DNA of 64,000 nucleotides from Alentia gelatinosa (GCA_950022655.1 OX465580.1:2775122-2839121); one strand, 5' to 3'; shown: positions 50,405-63,500, counted from the first letter of the stretch. Translations and numbers: made by a program. Notes: a model not told the origin generated them from the sequence alone.

Positions 50405-50633
50405 GAGCTGTATCAAAAGTCGGGAGGGTGCCAAACGAGAGTACTCACCACCAACGTGAGAGCTAACAATGGCACTTGAAGCGTCGCTGTCGAGGTGTAG
50501 GTGCCGCTCGCTATTGGGTATTGGTTCCAGTTTTGCTGCCGTTTTGATTCAAAGTGCCACTCGCTGTTGCGGCCTCTCGCTTTTGAAATGTGACATGCCG
50601 CTGGCGAAACTTTACTCGACTTTGAAACAGCTC
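50405..50633. mobile_element. CCWGG-type MITE (GAGCTGTTTCAAAA family), empty site in B1
   Basis: 229 bp, ends GAGCTGTATCAAAAGTCG and CGACTTTGAAACAGCTC. Flanks CGAGG and CCAGG; the empty site in B1 is intact CCAGG at 28652-28656, which confirms a 5-bp target duplication with a later mutation on the left. Confidence 0.82.
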
Positions 50634-50803
50634 CCAGGTCTTACTCCAGCAGTAGTGTAAGATCTCCAGCGACTACAGCAGTATAAGCATCTACCTTGTC
50701 TTTGCCTCGAATGATTACTCCACAACCCAAACTCATGGCTTATTTCTAGCAGCATTGGATCTCAATGCAGTTTCTCTTTTTAATATACAAACTATGGCAT
50801 TTT

Positions 50804-50867
50804 TTATGGTCCCGTATCCGTTTCAGTTTTCAGAGGTTCAGCCATCATTATGACTGAGGTTTCTACA
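50804..50867 (-). pseudogene. Truncated copy of candidate exon G
   Basis: Carries only the last part of exon G (about 21 codons and the TAA), then switches abruptly at about 50868 into sequence matching 29085 onward. It is a rearranged remnant within block B2, about 700 bp left of the complete copy. Confidence 0.5.
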
Positions 50868-51525
50868 CCACACTTGAACATCGATGCTGACATGTATCAG
50901 GGGCTGTCCTTATATGTATCAAACAACAGACCACTTCACTTCAGCACTCACAATACTGCTTGGTACATCTTGAGTCGGGGGAGTTGCGGGTTTCTGGTAT
51001 AGTTTTTTCAAATTTTCATTCAAAGGCAGAAGAATCACCCCTTAAGGGGCATTCTTCCTTGTGTCATCTCATAAAACATATACAGAATAATGGAAGACAA
51101 GACAAAGACCGGGTGTATTGCAGGACAGTACTAGGGGATGCACCAGAAAACACATCCTAGCTTCATGTAAGTCCTGCAGGTAAAATCTTCATAACAGCAT
51201 ACCAGATGGAGTGATAACACTGGTCACGGTGATATCAGAGAACAAACATTTGGTGTACAGCTCTCACACCTAGGTTTTGTTCCTCTGAGACTTTGATAAG
51301 TGTACAAAATGCCCATTGAGTATTGTAAAGAAAACCTCAATGGTGGGTGATGTCACATACGTTAGCCTACAAGTCAGTAATGGGTGGGAGATAAAATCTG
51401 AACTGCACTGTGTAATCTCACTTGTCTTTTCTTCAAATGATTACTCCACAAGCAAAATGCTTAGCTTATTCAGTGACTTTGGATCTTGATGCAGTTCCTC
51501 TTTAGTATACAAACTATCAGATTTT

Positions 51526-51735
51526 TTATGGTCCCATATCTGTTTCAGTTTTCAGTGGTTCAGCCATCAGTATGACTGAGGTTTCTACACTGAATGTGTA
51601 TTTGATGCTGAGATGCAACCAACTTGATGCTCCTTCCTGGTAACACAGAAGGCCTGACTCAGATGACCGGGCACCAGGCACTTTTGTAATTCTGCAGTCA
51701 CAGTCGACCTCCACTTCTCTTATGACTAACATATC
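51526..51735 (-). CDS. Candidate terminal exon G, second copy (block B2)
   Basis: Same acceptor, frame and stop as 29606-29815; one Met becomes Leu and one change is silent. It lies downstream of gene 3 in the same relative position as the first copy lies to gene 2. No recognised domain. Confidence 0.33.
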   Translation of the reverse strand, partial: DMLVIREVEVDCDCRITKVPGARSSESGLLCYQEGASSWLHLSIKYTFSVETSVILMAEPLKTETDMGP

Positions 51736-52475
51736 CTGGAAATACAAATAGAAAAAATGTTATTCATGAAAGTGTTGCGATGGTATCAGAGGTGCAGAAA
51801 TCCACAGTACGTTTTATGGTGTTGATGAATTGGATTTCATCATCATTTCAATATGGACAATGTTATGTACCTCTTTGACATCAGTATAAGAAACATAATG
51901 GCCCATAAACGATTATATTGAAATATGAAATGTACATATAAATTACAGAAATACAGTGAAGTACAGAAGGGAAAATGTGAATAAACATAGCAATCACCTT
52001 AAAATGGGAGTGCAATGGGAAAGCAACCATTTTGTTTGGGTCCTGCTGGTTCCCTACTGGTTTCCACGTGACAGTGAATGTTGCTGTGCAGGTTGCTGTG
52101 TAGGTTGCTATGTGAGAACATCCCAGACACATTCCACAGTGGAGGCGAAAGCTGCAGTCACAGTGATGTCTTTTCTGTGTCCAAATTCGACTAAAAATGA
52201 CTCTTACATCTTAGATGAATAGGTAAATATATGAATGTTTTCAAGGTATATTGCAAAAATAAGATGTTGTACTTGTAACTGTAATTATCACGATCCTCAC
52301 AGCTGTCCTAGGATGTTTACATCTTGGTATAAACACCTAGGTTCACTTGTTTGGGTCTGGATAATTACATTTACAGGAACATCTCTTTCATCAAAATAAA
52401 AGTTTACCATGTAGAAGAAATTATCTAATAGGGTCCATATCTATAAAGTATTCTGTTGTATTTCTTTATGTATTA

Positions 52476-52557
52476 TAGTGGGTAAAAATCTCTTTCGGGC
52501 ATGCGTTTCGCAATCTGGCGGGATCTGTGAATGCGTTCATTCGAAAAAAAAAAAAAA
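52476..52557 (+). mobile_element. 82-bp poly(A)-tailed retroposed insert
   Basis: Insert ends in 14 A's and is flanked by TTATGTATTA (52466-52475) and TTATGTATGA (52558-52567), a 10-bp target duplication with one mismatch. The empty site is present in block B1 (30069-30078). The body (starts TAGTGGGTAAAAATCTCTTT) is too short for a known SINE. Likely a 5'-truncated LINE/SINE copy or a reverse-transcribed small RNA. Confidence 0.7.
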
Positions 52558-53071
52558 TTATGTATGAAATCAACTAAATGTTATAATAATAGTATCACTA
52601 TATCATCTAAATTGTAGGATACTGCAAATATATTTGTCAAAAAATAACTCTGAGAACACTTGATTATTTCTATTGTGCAAGCCTTTCCATTGATACATCA
52701 AGGGAGGAGGTATTCATTTGAATGGAAGTCAGGGTGTGGGGGTCATTGGTAGGTTCCCAAAGGGTAGTGGACAGAATTTACTGAGGTCACTATATACTAT
52801 GTTCAGATGAAACGATGGGTGTGGGAGCTAATGGTAGGTTCCTAAAGGATGGTAGACATAGAGACCACAGAGATTACTAGGGAACTCAAATAGCAGATCC
52901 CTGATAGAGCATGCAGATCCCTGTCAGATGTCCAGATCAGCTACAAGACCCCTTTGACTCACAGGCTGGTAACACTTAACCAGAATCTGACCTGAAATAT
53001 TTCATATCTGACCATCAAACAATCCAGACAAAATACATACATATTCCCCTGCTGAAATTCTATTTACTTAC

Positions 53072-53163
53072 CAGCCAGCTCACTAGCTGGAAACCCCAAA
53101 CAAAATTATGACTCCAACGACTCCCCATCAGGCATAATCCATAAAGATGCTCCTTCTGCCACC
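53072..53163 (-). CDS. Candidate exon F, second copy (block B2)
   Basis: Identical over the scored part to 30584-30675, with the same GTAAGT donor and phase 0 end. It precedes exon G at 51735 with correct phase. Function unknown. Confidence 0.22.
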
Positions 53164-53739
53164 CTATTTACATGTAAATTCTGCCTCACCGTGTGAGAAG
53201 GTATGAGTGCCAGTGTTCACAGCGCTCTGCAGTTGCTCCTCTGTGTTGTACAGTTGTAACATCACCATTAAGTAGTTCTTCCTTCTAGGTCCATCAGTTT
53301 CACCCTCATTGAAAGATGATGATGACAAGGAATGATGCCTGGGTCAACAACTTGAAATAATCTTTACAGCCTATGGTTAAAACAAGGCGAGGGAATCCTA
53401 GTACCTTAAAGGCAGCTGCAGAGATTTAACAAATGCTAGTTTAATGTACTCAGTTCTGGGAAAAGCCAATTTTAGAATTATAGAAAAACATGCTAGGATT
53501 ATATCAGACAATTCAAAATGTCCTACTTCAAGGATTTTTTTGTTCAATTATGTAACTAATCAACAGTATATAGATGATGCAAAAATAACTAGCAACAAGC
53601 CATGTATGTTATGTCAGTTGATGAAAAAATGTTTTCACATGGGAAATATAACTATCACATATGCTGAATATCATAAAATACAAAGATTAAATAAAAGAAA
53701 GTCTTATTATGTACCAGTAAAATAAAATGATCGGATTTT

Positions 53740-56200
53740 AGGAATATAGGCTATATATAAAAAAGTGCAAAAATATAAGATATGTTAGATTTTAAAATAC
53801 CTTATATCAGAACAAATTATCTGGTGTAGAAAACCCTAAATTGATCTTAACTGTGTTAAAACACAATTGCTCGTGATTCATCAATGCCATCTACAGACTT
53901 CAAATCCATATTAAATCTAGCCTTCAAAGGAAACTAATAGAAAATAAGATCTACTAATGAAATATAACCACCTTACCTGTACTGTTACCTTAAGCAGAGT
54001 ATTCCTGTTCATGTGACACCAAACAAGCTGGACATCAGTAGGACATACTGAGCATACATCATGTAGTATGTTTTTCATCATAGTTGCTCTTACAGCAGAT
54101 CATTTCCTTTCGATTGTTATAAATTATCATATCATCTCTGATAATGTATCATAAATGAAATCTCCAACAATTAGCATTTGTCTCAATACAGAAGAATTTG
54201 AAGACTCCCCGTAAGATAAGTTATACAATTTAACACAACATGCCAAAAATTTGTTTTGTTTCTTTTATAGCAAACTAGCTACAGCTGAAAATGATTTGGT
54301 ACAGTTGAAACTTAATGCAGGAAATTTGCAGAAAATGTGTTAAAGTAGTCCAGAGATAAACAGTTGCACACCCAGAAGAAGCATGAGAAGCTGTTCCACT
54401 TCATCCAACTTCTCTATCGTCCACCAACATCCATCGGCACGCAATCCTTTTTCAGCCTCATCAAAATTACAGTTGAAGTATCCAAGAAAAATTGCTGTCA
54501 TTTCAAAGGGTGTGGAAACATGTTCAACCAAATGAAGTTTGGTTTAAAAGAATTTCCTTGACGCAATTGACGCACATTTCGCAACCGGTTTTCAATTGAA
54601 AGGAGCAGTGAAGCTAAAATCATTTGATCATTGATCATGGGTATAGACTTGCTAGCAGGCAGACTTGGGTGCTATCTAACCCCCTATGAAATCTGATTGG
54701 CATTATCCCTATCATTTCACCAGATATGGGCCTTACTTTGAATTGTCTTAATCTAAATACATGCCTATTTGTATCTTGAGCTATACATAGAGCAAGTGAG
54801 CAATAAATATCATGTTCTGCTCCACAAAAATGCTAAAGGAGTACTTGTTCAATATGTAATGAGATCTGATGAGAAAAGTATTAATTTCAAATTTACATTT
54901 CTTCAAATGTTACATATATCAAAACCAACATACCTTGTAAATAACTTGACGTCGAATGTTTAAATGTATTGGTGCTCCTTGTTTGCTTGCAAGTAAATTC
55001 AAATATGATTAACTGGGAATTCTTCTTTTCTTGGTACTTGACATCCTCTTATCACTTGTCCTGTTTATTTGAACCTTTAATGATGTTTCTCATCTGCAGT
55101 CAAGTACCCCGATTGAATGTTTTATCCTATGACTGCTTCTTGGTGTTATCGTGCTAAGCGTTAGCCCATAGATTCTGCTAGAAGTTTGAAGGTGGGTAAT
55201 AATATACATTCAAAGTATTATACGCAACCACATCTGATGATTGAACTCACTGTCTCTGAAAATCTCATGTGTTGACGCACTCCTTCCATTGACTTTTTTG
55301 ATAAACAAAAAGGGGCTACTCAACCTCAATTGATTGGTGTAAATATGGTCTCGCTGCCTTCTGGCTGTTATTGCATACTGTACAATGTGGTGGATCACCA
55401 GTGTGCTTAACCTTTTAGGAGACACCTGAATACATTAGGGTTTGAGCCAAAAGCCAAAAGCGTTTTACTGAATGTTTGTTAATTAACACATTTTAGTAAT
55501 TGATCTATACCTCCAATTTCTATGATTTTGGGAAAGGAAAATATTTTTTTGGTATGAAATTAAACAGTAATCTTACTGTTTCATTTCATACCCTAAACAA
55601 CTCTCCTGTTCAGGATAGTGGCTGCAGTAGTTGCACATATTTACTACAGGTTGGTACCAAGAAGTATATTGATGTGGGAAATTTGCAGAAAATATTTCAA
55701 AGTAGTTCAGAGTTGCACTCCCAGAAGAAGCATGAGAAGCTGTTCCACTTCATTCAACTTCTCTATCGCCAACCAACGTACATCGGTGTATACTTTCTTT
55801 CTTGGCATTTTCAAAAATATGGTAGGTTGAAGGTAGGTATTGTCCAAGAAAAATTGCTGTCACTTTAAAGGATGTAGACACATGTTCAACCAAATGAAGT
55901 TTGGATCAAAAAGAATTTCCTTGACGCAGTTGACTCACGTTTCGCATACCGGTTTACGATTGGAAGGAGCAGTGAAGGGAAAATTATTTGGTCATTGGTA
56001 TAGACTTGCTAGCAGGCAAACTTGGGTGCCATCAAACCCCTAATAAAATCTCATTGGTATCATCTCTATCATTTCACCAGATAAGGGCCTTACTTTGAAT
56101 TGTCTTAATCTAAATACATAACCCATCGTGGATGCAGGGATGCAGGTGCAATCCTGTGAAATTTGCAGCTCTCATGGGTTTGATTGGCTTGGTTCCATGT
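53740..56200. repeat. Array block A3, left part (3' of gene 3)
   Basis: Matches the left ends of A1 and A2. The segment equal to A1 10009-10475 occurs twice here (54222-54690 and 55620-56060), replacing the part equal to A1 11400-12280. Beyond 56.2 kb similarity is patchy up to the Ig exon at 57287. Confidence 0.75.
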
Positions 56201-57286
56201 TATACCAGCACCGTATGTCGAGAGAATCTTGTCGCTGGACAATACTGATTACTGTTGGCATTTAGCCTGGATTACTGAGAGTACAAATATATCGGCATCA
56301 TCTGTAGCTTCTTCTGCCTGGAAAGATTCCTTGAACAAATTTCATTTTTCCAGGAATTTTGTTACCTAGAGCTATAATCAAAAGCTGTAAAGACTTGCTC
56401 CTGAATCCTCACTTTCTTCTTCCATGGGGAGTCACTGATACTTCAGCTTAGTATCTAGCACTTCAGTGACACATTCGAGAACTGAGGACTCGCTTGAATT
56501 CTCATCTGTGTTTCTTACAGTGGTGGCATCAACACCAAAATGTATTGAGGAATCAGCAGTGATGTTATACTACCTCCAAAATGGGGAGCTCTCAGACTTT
56601 CCATTTTTCCTAAATTTACACTGTATTTTAAATCACCTTTAAGATTAAAATTGTATATAATATTGGCATCCCCTCTAAAATGAAAGTCAGGGATTCTGTT
56701 TACTTCCACTATAGTCCTGCATATCTATTACGGGTAGAATAACAACATCTAGATCGATCAAATGCAGAATTTGTAAAGATAATTTTTTTCAAAAATTATG
56801 TAGATAGAAATCAAGAGCACTTCATAAAGAATACATCATAAAACTTGTCGGGACTAAGATTCTATGCCCTTATGACATATTTCTACTTGAATCACCAACA
56901 TCATAAGTAAGACTTGATTTTCCTATCTCAGTCAATATGCAGCATAAATACTTAAAATAAATTCCGATATTCAATCCAAAATAGGCAACCTTAACTAAGA
57001 GACATGCTTTGATATGTACATGAATAGGGCAAAGTCGTTGCTTTCTAACCATGTTTTGTTTATAAAAATCGGCCCGTTATTTACAACACAACAACAAATT
57101 TTTTTAATTTAGAAAAACCAAGTTTTTTGTGCCATATTAAATACAGGCTATATTTAGAAAATTGAGGAAATTTGACTTGATATACTGTGAATATATTGGA
57201 TAGTAAAAAGGATAATAATAATGTGATGAAAAAAAGTAAACATTGTATTCAGCTATATCAAAATGATTTTTTAGTGAGTCACTTAC

Positions 57287-57568
57287 TGTCTGTATTGCTA
57301 ATGTAGACCAGCACACCAGAGGATCGAGAAGAGAAACCCGCGGCATTACCAAGACTACAGCTATATCGCCCGCTGCCATTGGTTGTTTTTGTCAGTGTGT
57401 GTGAAGGAGACTGCGACCAATCCCTCATCAGCTCACCGTCCTTGTACCATCTGGCTAAATGTACAGCAGGATTGGCATCAATACCATCCTCATTACACTT
57501 GAATGTGACATCTCCTTTGTGTGGATTATCAAAGTATACTGAAAGCGAGGGCTGGTCAGCCGAGATAT
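57287..57568 (-). CDS. Gene 3: C2-type Ig domain
   Basis: 282 nt, phase 1-1, acceptor TCTTCCAG and donor GTAAGT. First Cys in TFKCNEDG, Trp in RWYKDGELM, second Cys in GSGRYSC (usual D-T-G replaced by G-S-G). It is one codon shorter than the other C2 exons and the most diverged of them. The frame is intact. Confidence 0.82.
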
Positions 57569-60500
57569 CTGGAAGAGAAATAGATTATAAGCTAATGACC
57601 AAAACTCGTTGAAGGCATTTGGTAAATTTTATTACCTAGAGAGAGGTATGACAGAACGGTATCACACAGTATTAAATACATGCCCAGAATGAACGAAGGA
57701 CTCAAACTGGTATAAACAGTATAATGTCAGATATTTGATAGTCCTTAGTAGAAAATATGGGGTGGGTGGGAGGTAAAATGTTCAAAGGAGTCTTTGATGA
57801 GCGTGCGGCATGACGTCACAACGGCCGCGATACGCTAGATGGCGCTGTATCCGGAAAGCGCGGAATGCGTCTCGTAAGCGCCAGGTGGCGCCACTCCGTT
57901 CTCCTCGGATGTCCATTAAACCTCCTCAGTCGGTCACAATGTTATCAATGAGTAGAATAGAAAGGGCCTCAAACATACTAACAAGCAATGGTGACTTCTG
58001 CCGCCACAAATATGTATAGGAGAAACCTGTCATCTGAGCAAGATTGTCAAGTCACACGTCTGATGTTACTATTCTGAGTAGGGATCTCTTGTATATGTAG
58101 ATATCATCGCTGACAAAAGAGCATGTATTTGTTGTAGAGTGTATTTAACAGCCTTATCAAACACAGACTCCCTTTTTGCAGATGATTAATTCAGCTTAAA
58201 ATCTAGGTACATTTTTCAGATTTGCTACAATATCCTCACTTCTGAGGAATAAGACATGTACTACCATATATCACTGACAATATAACATCCTATATAAGAG
58301 TATCCATTAGTGAGCTGTATTGGTATATGGTGGAGTGACTGTAGTTGGTGATCCGGTGCCTGGGGAGCCATCGCTGAGTGCCTGAATTGCAGGAGCCGCC
58401 ACCTGTGAGTGCAGCGCTTAAGCCCAATGCCCATCTACCGATTGATTTCGGAACATTTATGTACGTTTGTCGGTAACACCGGTGGGTAATTTGTCTCAGC
58501 CAAGCCATCCTAATGGAGTCGGTAGATGTAGGACAGCTAGGCAAGGCTATCCAGCAATTAGTGAACACTCGGTTTCTTTGGTTTTTGCCCTCCCCCAGCG
58601 ATTAAGCCGGATGCCCATCTACCGATTTAGGGTTGAACGATTAGTTCATAAATCGTAAAGGAATCGGTCACCTTGTCACAGGCAAATTACGTAACTCTTG
58701 CTCGACCCGCGGCCCTTGAGGAGAGGGGCTGGTGGGTATTAGTCCTAAGCAAAGCAGTCTACACCTACCGACATATATATACGCACACTGATAAAATTGG
58801 TGCATGGTCCACTAATCGCTGGGGGAGGGCAAAAACCACATCTTGTCGGCAACAAAAGGATGTCTGAAGGAGGTGGTTCACTAATCGCTGGGTAGCCTTG
58901 CCTAGCTGTCCTACATCTACCGACTCCGTTAGGATACCTCGACTGAGACAAAATACCCTCCGTTTGTCGCCGACAAACATACATAAATGTTCCGAAATCG
59001 GTAGATGGGCATTGGGCCTTAGTGGACCATACACCGATTTTATCAGTATGCGGGTCGAGCGAGGGGTTACATGATTTGCCTGTGACAAAGTGACCGACTC
59101 CTATGCGATTTAGGAACTAGTTGTTCAACCCTAAATCGGCAGATGGGCATCTGGCCTTACTCCAACACCACCTAGTGGGACCCTTGGAGGGGGCGCAGGG
59201 GACAACATAGTTGATGAGCTGAGATCGTCACTCGACATGGCAACCCGGGCCCACAGTCAATTAAATTTCTACGAATCGTCCTCCATTCTCATTACTATCA
59301 CTGACCAACTCTTTTCACGTGGGTCTTGATCACAAGAAGTCTGGTCTTTCCAGCTTTGTGAGTCTTTCTCCAGTTTTGCACCCATGTGTATTGGTTTCCA
59401 AGGAGCTACCGTAGATGTATGTTGTTCTTCTGGGAGCCATCAGATGGCGTGACATACATCACCCATCCCACAATCAATGCCAATTCCCAATTACCTCCAA
59501 TTGAATTTAAATGCAGTAGCACATAATTCATTCAACACTGATCTGAAGTGACCACAATGAATCACATCCAAAAATAAAATGCCATCTGATCATGATTTAA
59601 ATGACCTTTGTATGGAGATTTTGTGCATACACCACTAGTACTCTAAGGGAAGTTTAAATCTATATTGTTAATGTGTGCAAAAAGTGTCAATCATTACATT
59701 AACTTATGTGAAACCATGAATCATACAACTATAGAAATGAAGGGCAAACTTACACAAAACATTCAGTGTTTTGGACACTGTCACAGGGTTTCCCATTGAG
59801 GGTGTCACTCTACAGGTGACAACCTTCCCGTTGTCCTCCCTTGTCAGTTTCCATGTTACCTCCATTGTGTACTTGTAGGAATTGTCAGAATTAGTTGATG
59901 GTGATGTAGGCAGAAGACCTTGTGTTCCCCGCAGCATCTCAAACTGACCACGTCCCAGAGCTGGGTATGCTCGGTCTATCACACAGCTCACTGTCACCGT
60001 GCTGTTCTCTGTGTAAGTGGAATCCTCCAGCCCCGTAAATGTAATCCTTGGCTGAACTGCAGGAAAATAAACAGTGAAATTACATACTTCATTTAGAATT
60101 AAGATTTAAGAAAAATACAGATAATACTTGGAGGTGTTTTATGCTGAGGTAAGTATGCAACTCAGATATCAAATGGACTGACATATGAAATAATTAAGAA
60201 ATGGTACAATGACAAACATGTTGTGGCACATTTAGTAACTGAAGTAGCATCCACATACTTACTATTTTTTCTTCAGATATTATCACATATGTGACAATTG
60301 TTATTGCATTTAAAGGATCCTTGCTATTAGTCTTTTCATTAGAAATATCTAAATAAGTACTTATAAATGTGTGTGTAATCTTTGTCCTCAGTAAATGGTG
60401 TGATAGAGTTGTTATTGACATGTGTTCGAGAGAGGTAATAATGATACCCATAGTGTGACAATTATGTGACCACAAAATTGTGAATTTTGATTAACCCCCA

Positions 60501-63500
60501 TCACCGCTGTCACCGCCCCCATCACCACCCCCTGTCGCTGCTGCCTAACCTTCACCTAACCCTTGCCAAAACCCTGCCTAACCCCGCCTAACCCTGGCCT
60601 AACCCTGCCTAACCCTGCCTAACCCTGCCTAACCCTGGATACTGACACTCTGTATTGTGTGCATGCCCCACATAATATACAAAAACATAGTTATGATGCT
60701 AATACGGAAATACTTATTTGAGGTGTCAACGATAAATTGTTAAGAGCAAGTTTGAAGAACAAGTTCTGAACAATTTATCATTGACTCCTAGAATTGTTTG
60801 TTACAGAATCCTGCTTGAGCTTGGACATTGTAACATATAGAAATTCTTTGGGTAGGGTGATAGATTCTAGAATTATGGTGGCATGATGTTTTAGTTAGAT
60901 TAGTCGAATCAGTAAGGTCAGATGACATAGATATGAGCCTTGAGGAAACGCATGGCAAGATCAGGTTCCAAACCATGTTTCTCGTATACTTGTGTCGACG
61001 TGTTTACAGCGCAAGCGACTGCTGGTATGTGACTAGAATCAATGCGTGCCTTGTCGGAGACGCATTCGGAGTGAAGTAAGCTTCGCACTAATTGGTTCAT
61101 TTGATCATGTGACGCAATCTCTCCATTCTATTCGTCCCTGTGCTCTGTTTTGAGCGGGAGCTTTTTCTCAGCCAATGGTTTACTTGCTTATAGCAGGTTT
61201 GGGTTGGGTGAGGTGGGGGACCAGTTTGGCCAGTGTTGCCATCTGGTGTTCTTTCTGTATACTAACTGTTTTAGTGTGCCCCCTTGTGTCAGAATGGTGT
61301 GCTTCTCATGGGCCAGTCTTTCATGGTCCAATCTACCAGCAGTTTCGAATTTCTCATCAGGCTTGTTTGTGGCTGAATGTTCTAGAAGCTTATAGTCTTT
61401 GTCAGACTGCCACTGGTTCTAGTCACATACTTTGTCACTATTGGGTATAAGGGATGTGTGTGATACGTTGTTTTAAAACTCTCTCCGTGGTGTGCCTCCT
61501 TGGTCCCTGGTGGGGGTGTAAGTGGTACTCCATTTAGGAAAAAAATTTCTCGTATACCATCCACAGACTTTTAGATTCCATTAGGAATTTAGAAAATGAG
61601 TATATATACAGTACTGTCGATTCAGTCAGGTCAGTTAAGACATTATAAACCAGGTGGGGGCATGATTCAGGCCTTGTCATAAGGTCCTGTATGCAGTTAT
61701 GTGGGCTACTAATTCCTAGTGGCGAGCTGTTTGACCACTTTTTAAAGCTCTCTTTTGAGTGAGATATCTTTACCTATTCAAGCAGGGCATTCCAAAGCTG
61801 CCTGCCCATATACAGGTTAATGTCAAGTAATCACGTCCCCGTGTACCACACCAAGGTATCGTACGGATATAAATATGACGTGGGTAGGAATGGGCAGTAT
61901 GTGTAGGATATACTAACACAAGTATATAATAATATGAGAAAACATGGTTACTTAGCTTGTACAGGTAAATGTTAGAGGTCATTTGATACAGAAATATGTC
62001 CTGACGCTGCAGGTTGCCTGAGAACGGCTTAGTCACTATGTTGTCTTATTACTATGAGAAAACATGGGTACTGAGCCTGTGCAGGTGGCCGTTCAAGGTC
62101 ATTTGATGATAAAATACGACCGACGCCACAGGCAGGAGGGCCTACTTTTTTCATCAAATGACCGAGAACGGACACCGCACGGGCTCAGTTACTACGTTTT
62201 CTTATTACTCTACACCTACAACTCGTTTAAAACGCTGTTTTATAAACTTTCCTGGTCTGTGATTCAACCCCCCCCCCATTCCAGTACAAAACCACTGCTG
62301 TCTCCCAAAAACCTGTCCACCCTTTCTTTTATGGCACATGGACCGTTCCTTAGCGGCCACCCCTCAGAGTTTCGCCGGTGAGAGTTTCGCCGTATAATGG
62401 ACTATTCCAAACTGCTCGTTGGTTACACGAGCCGTTTAAATAGCTGAAATTTACTAAAACAATTGGTCTCGCATATTTAAGCTATTGAAACGGTATTACG
62501 TGAGCGCCACACGTTATATGCCTTGACATTTGCCCACTACACATTTCCAGTTGTGACGGAGATGTCGGAGCATGCCTCTGAAGTTACGAATGGGAGAGAA
62601 CGGCCATTTTGTTTAGTTTTTTTAACGCTGTCACTGTTCTTGCTCTATCGCGAGAAATTCTGTTAGTGCGACGTAGTGTCTGTAACAGTGGGCCGTACAT
62701 TTTTACATTATGAAGCCTATGGGAATCACTACGTCCTACTACACGTCGGGCTAGAACACTATTTATACTATACCAGTAGTAGCGGGTAGTATTTCACAGA
62801 CGTTCGCTCATAGGTGTATATATCAGGTTAACCATAGTTGTATGTATATATACATAACGGTTTTTCACCCTTTTTCCTCTCTGAATAAGGAGTTAATGAT
62901 TACAGTACTTCATTTTTATTACATGGTGTTTCCATTGAAAACATATTTACATTATAGACTGAGTTGTATTGGATGATATATAAAACTTGTTGTTCAAGGA
63001 ATTACTGAAGTGTGGCATCCCAAGGTTCAAGTACAATTATGCAACACATTAGTTAGCAAAGTAAAAGTACTTCATCCACAGGATTACTTCTCCTTTGGGT
63101 ATTATCTAACTATTCCTTTTAAAGGCTTATAGCTATTAGTTTTTTCATAACCACAGGTCCAGCAGTGTCTGCTTGGATTAAACTTAATGAATTGGTAAAA
63201 ACACTGACTTTGAGCTCAGGCATTAGGGATTATCTATGATTATATGACTGATGACGGTCTTCAAAATAATATATATATTTATCCATTGGATGATGTTTGC
63301 ATTGAAAATGTATGCACAACTTTTATGGTAAATATACTTACTATAAACACGCAGTTGTACTGGGTGAAATGTCCTCTTTAGTGTTACTTTATCAAACACC
63401 TGACAGGTGAAGTAAGAGTCGTCCTCCAGCTGCACACTGCCGATAGTCAGACTGAATGTGGTACTGTCTACAGACATGTCAGCACGGGCATTCAGCCTAC

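Larger units (their letters stand above)
42940..53740. repeat. Array block B2 (intergenic)
   Basis: Second copy of B1, enlarged by a 2.2-kb internal duplication, three CCWGG MITEs, a rearranged partial copy near 50.7-51.1 kb and an 82-bp retroposed insert. Confidence 0.8.
60650..63341. other. Gene 3 V-C1 intron, mostly unrecognised
   Basis: About 2.7 kb between minisatellite and V exon. Contains the small hairpin at 60726, the paired MITEs at 61934-62203 and a short C9 run near 62269. Open frames at 61150-61450 have no protein-like features I can support. Confidence 0.45.

Noticed and set aside
57810..58019. Arg-rich plus-strand frame starting at the CRE
   Set aside because: Composition follows the local CpG patch, there is no second copy for comparison, and it is not protein-like.
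61150..61450. Two overlapping open frames, Cys/Ser/Trp-rich
   Set aside because: No start context, no family resemblance, both frames open at once in a G/T-rich patch; likely chance.
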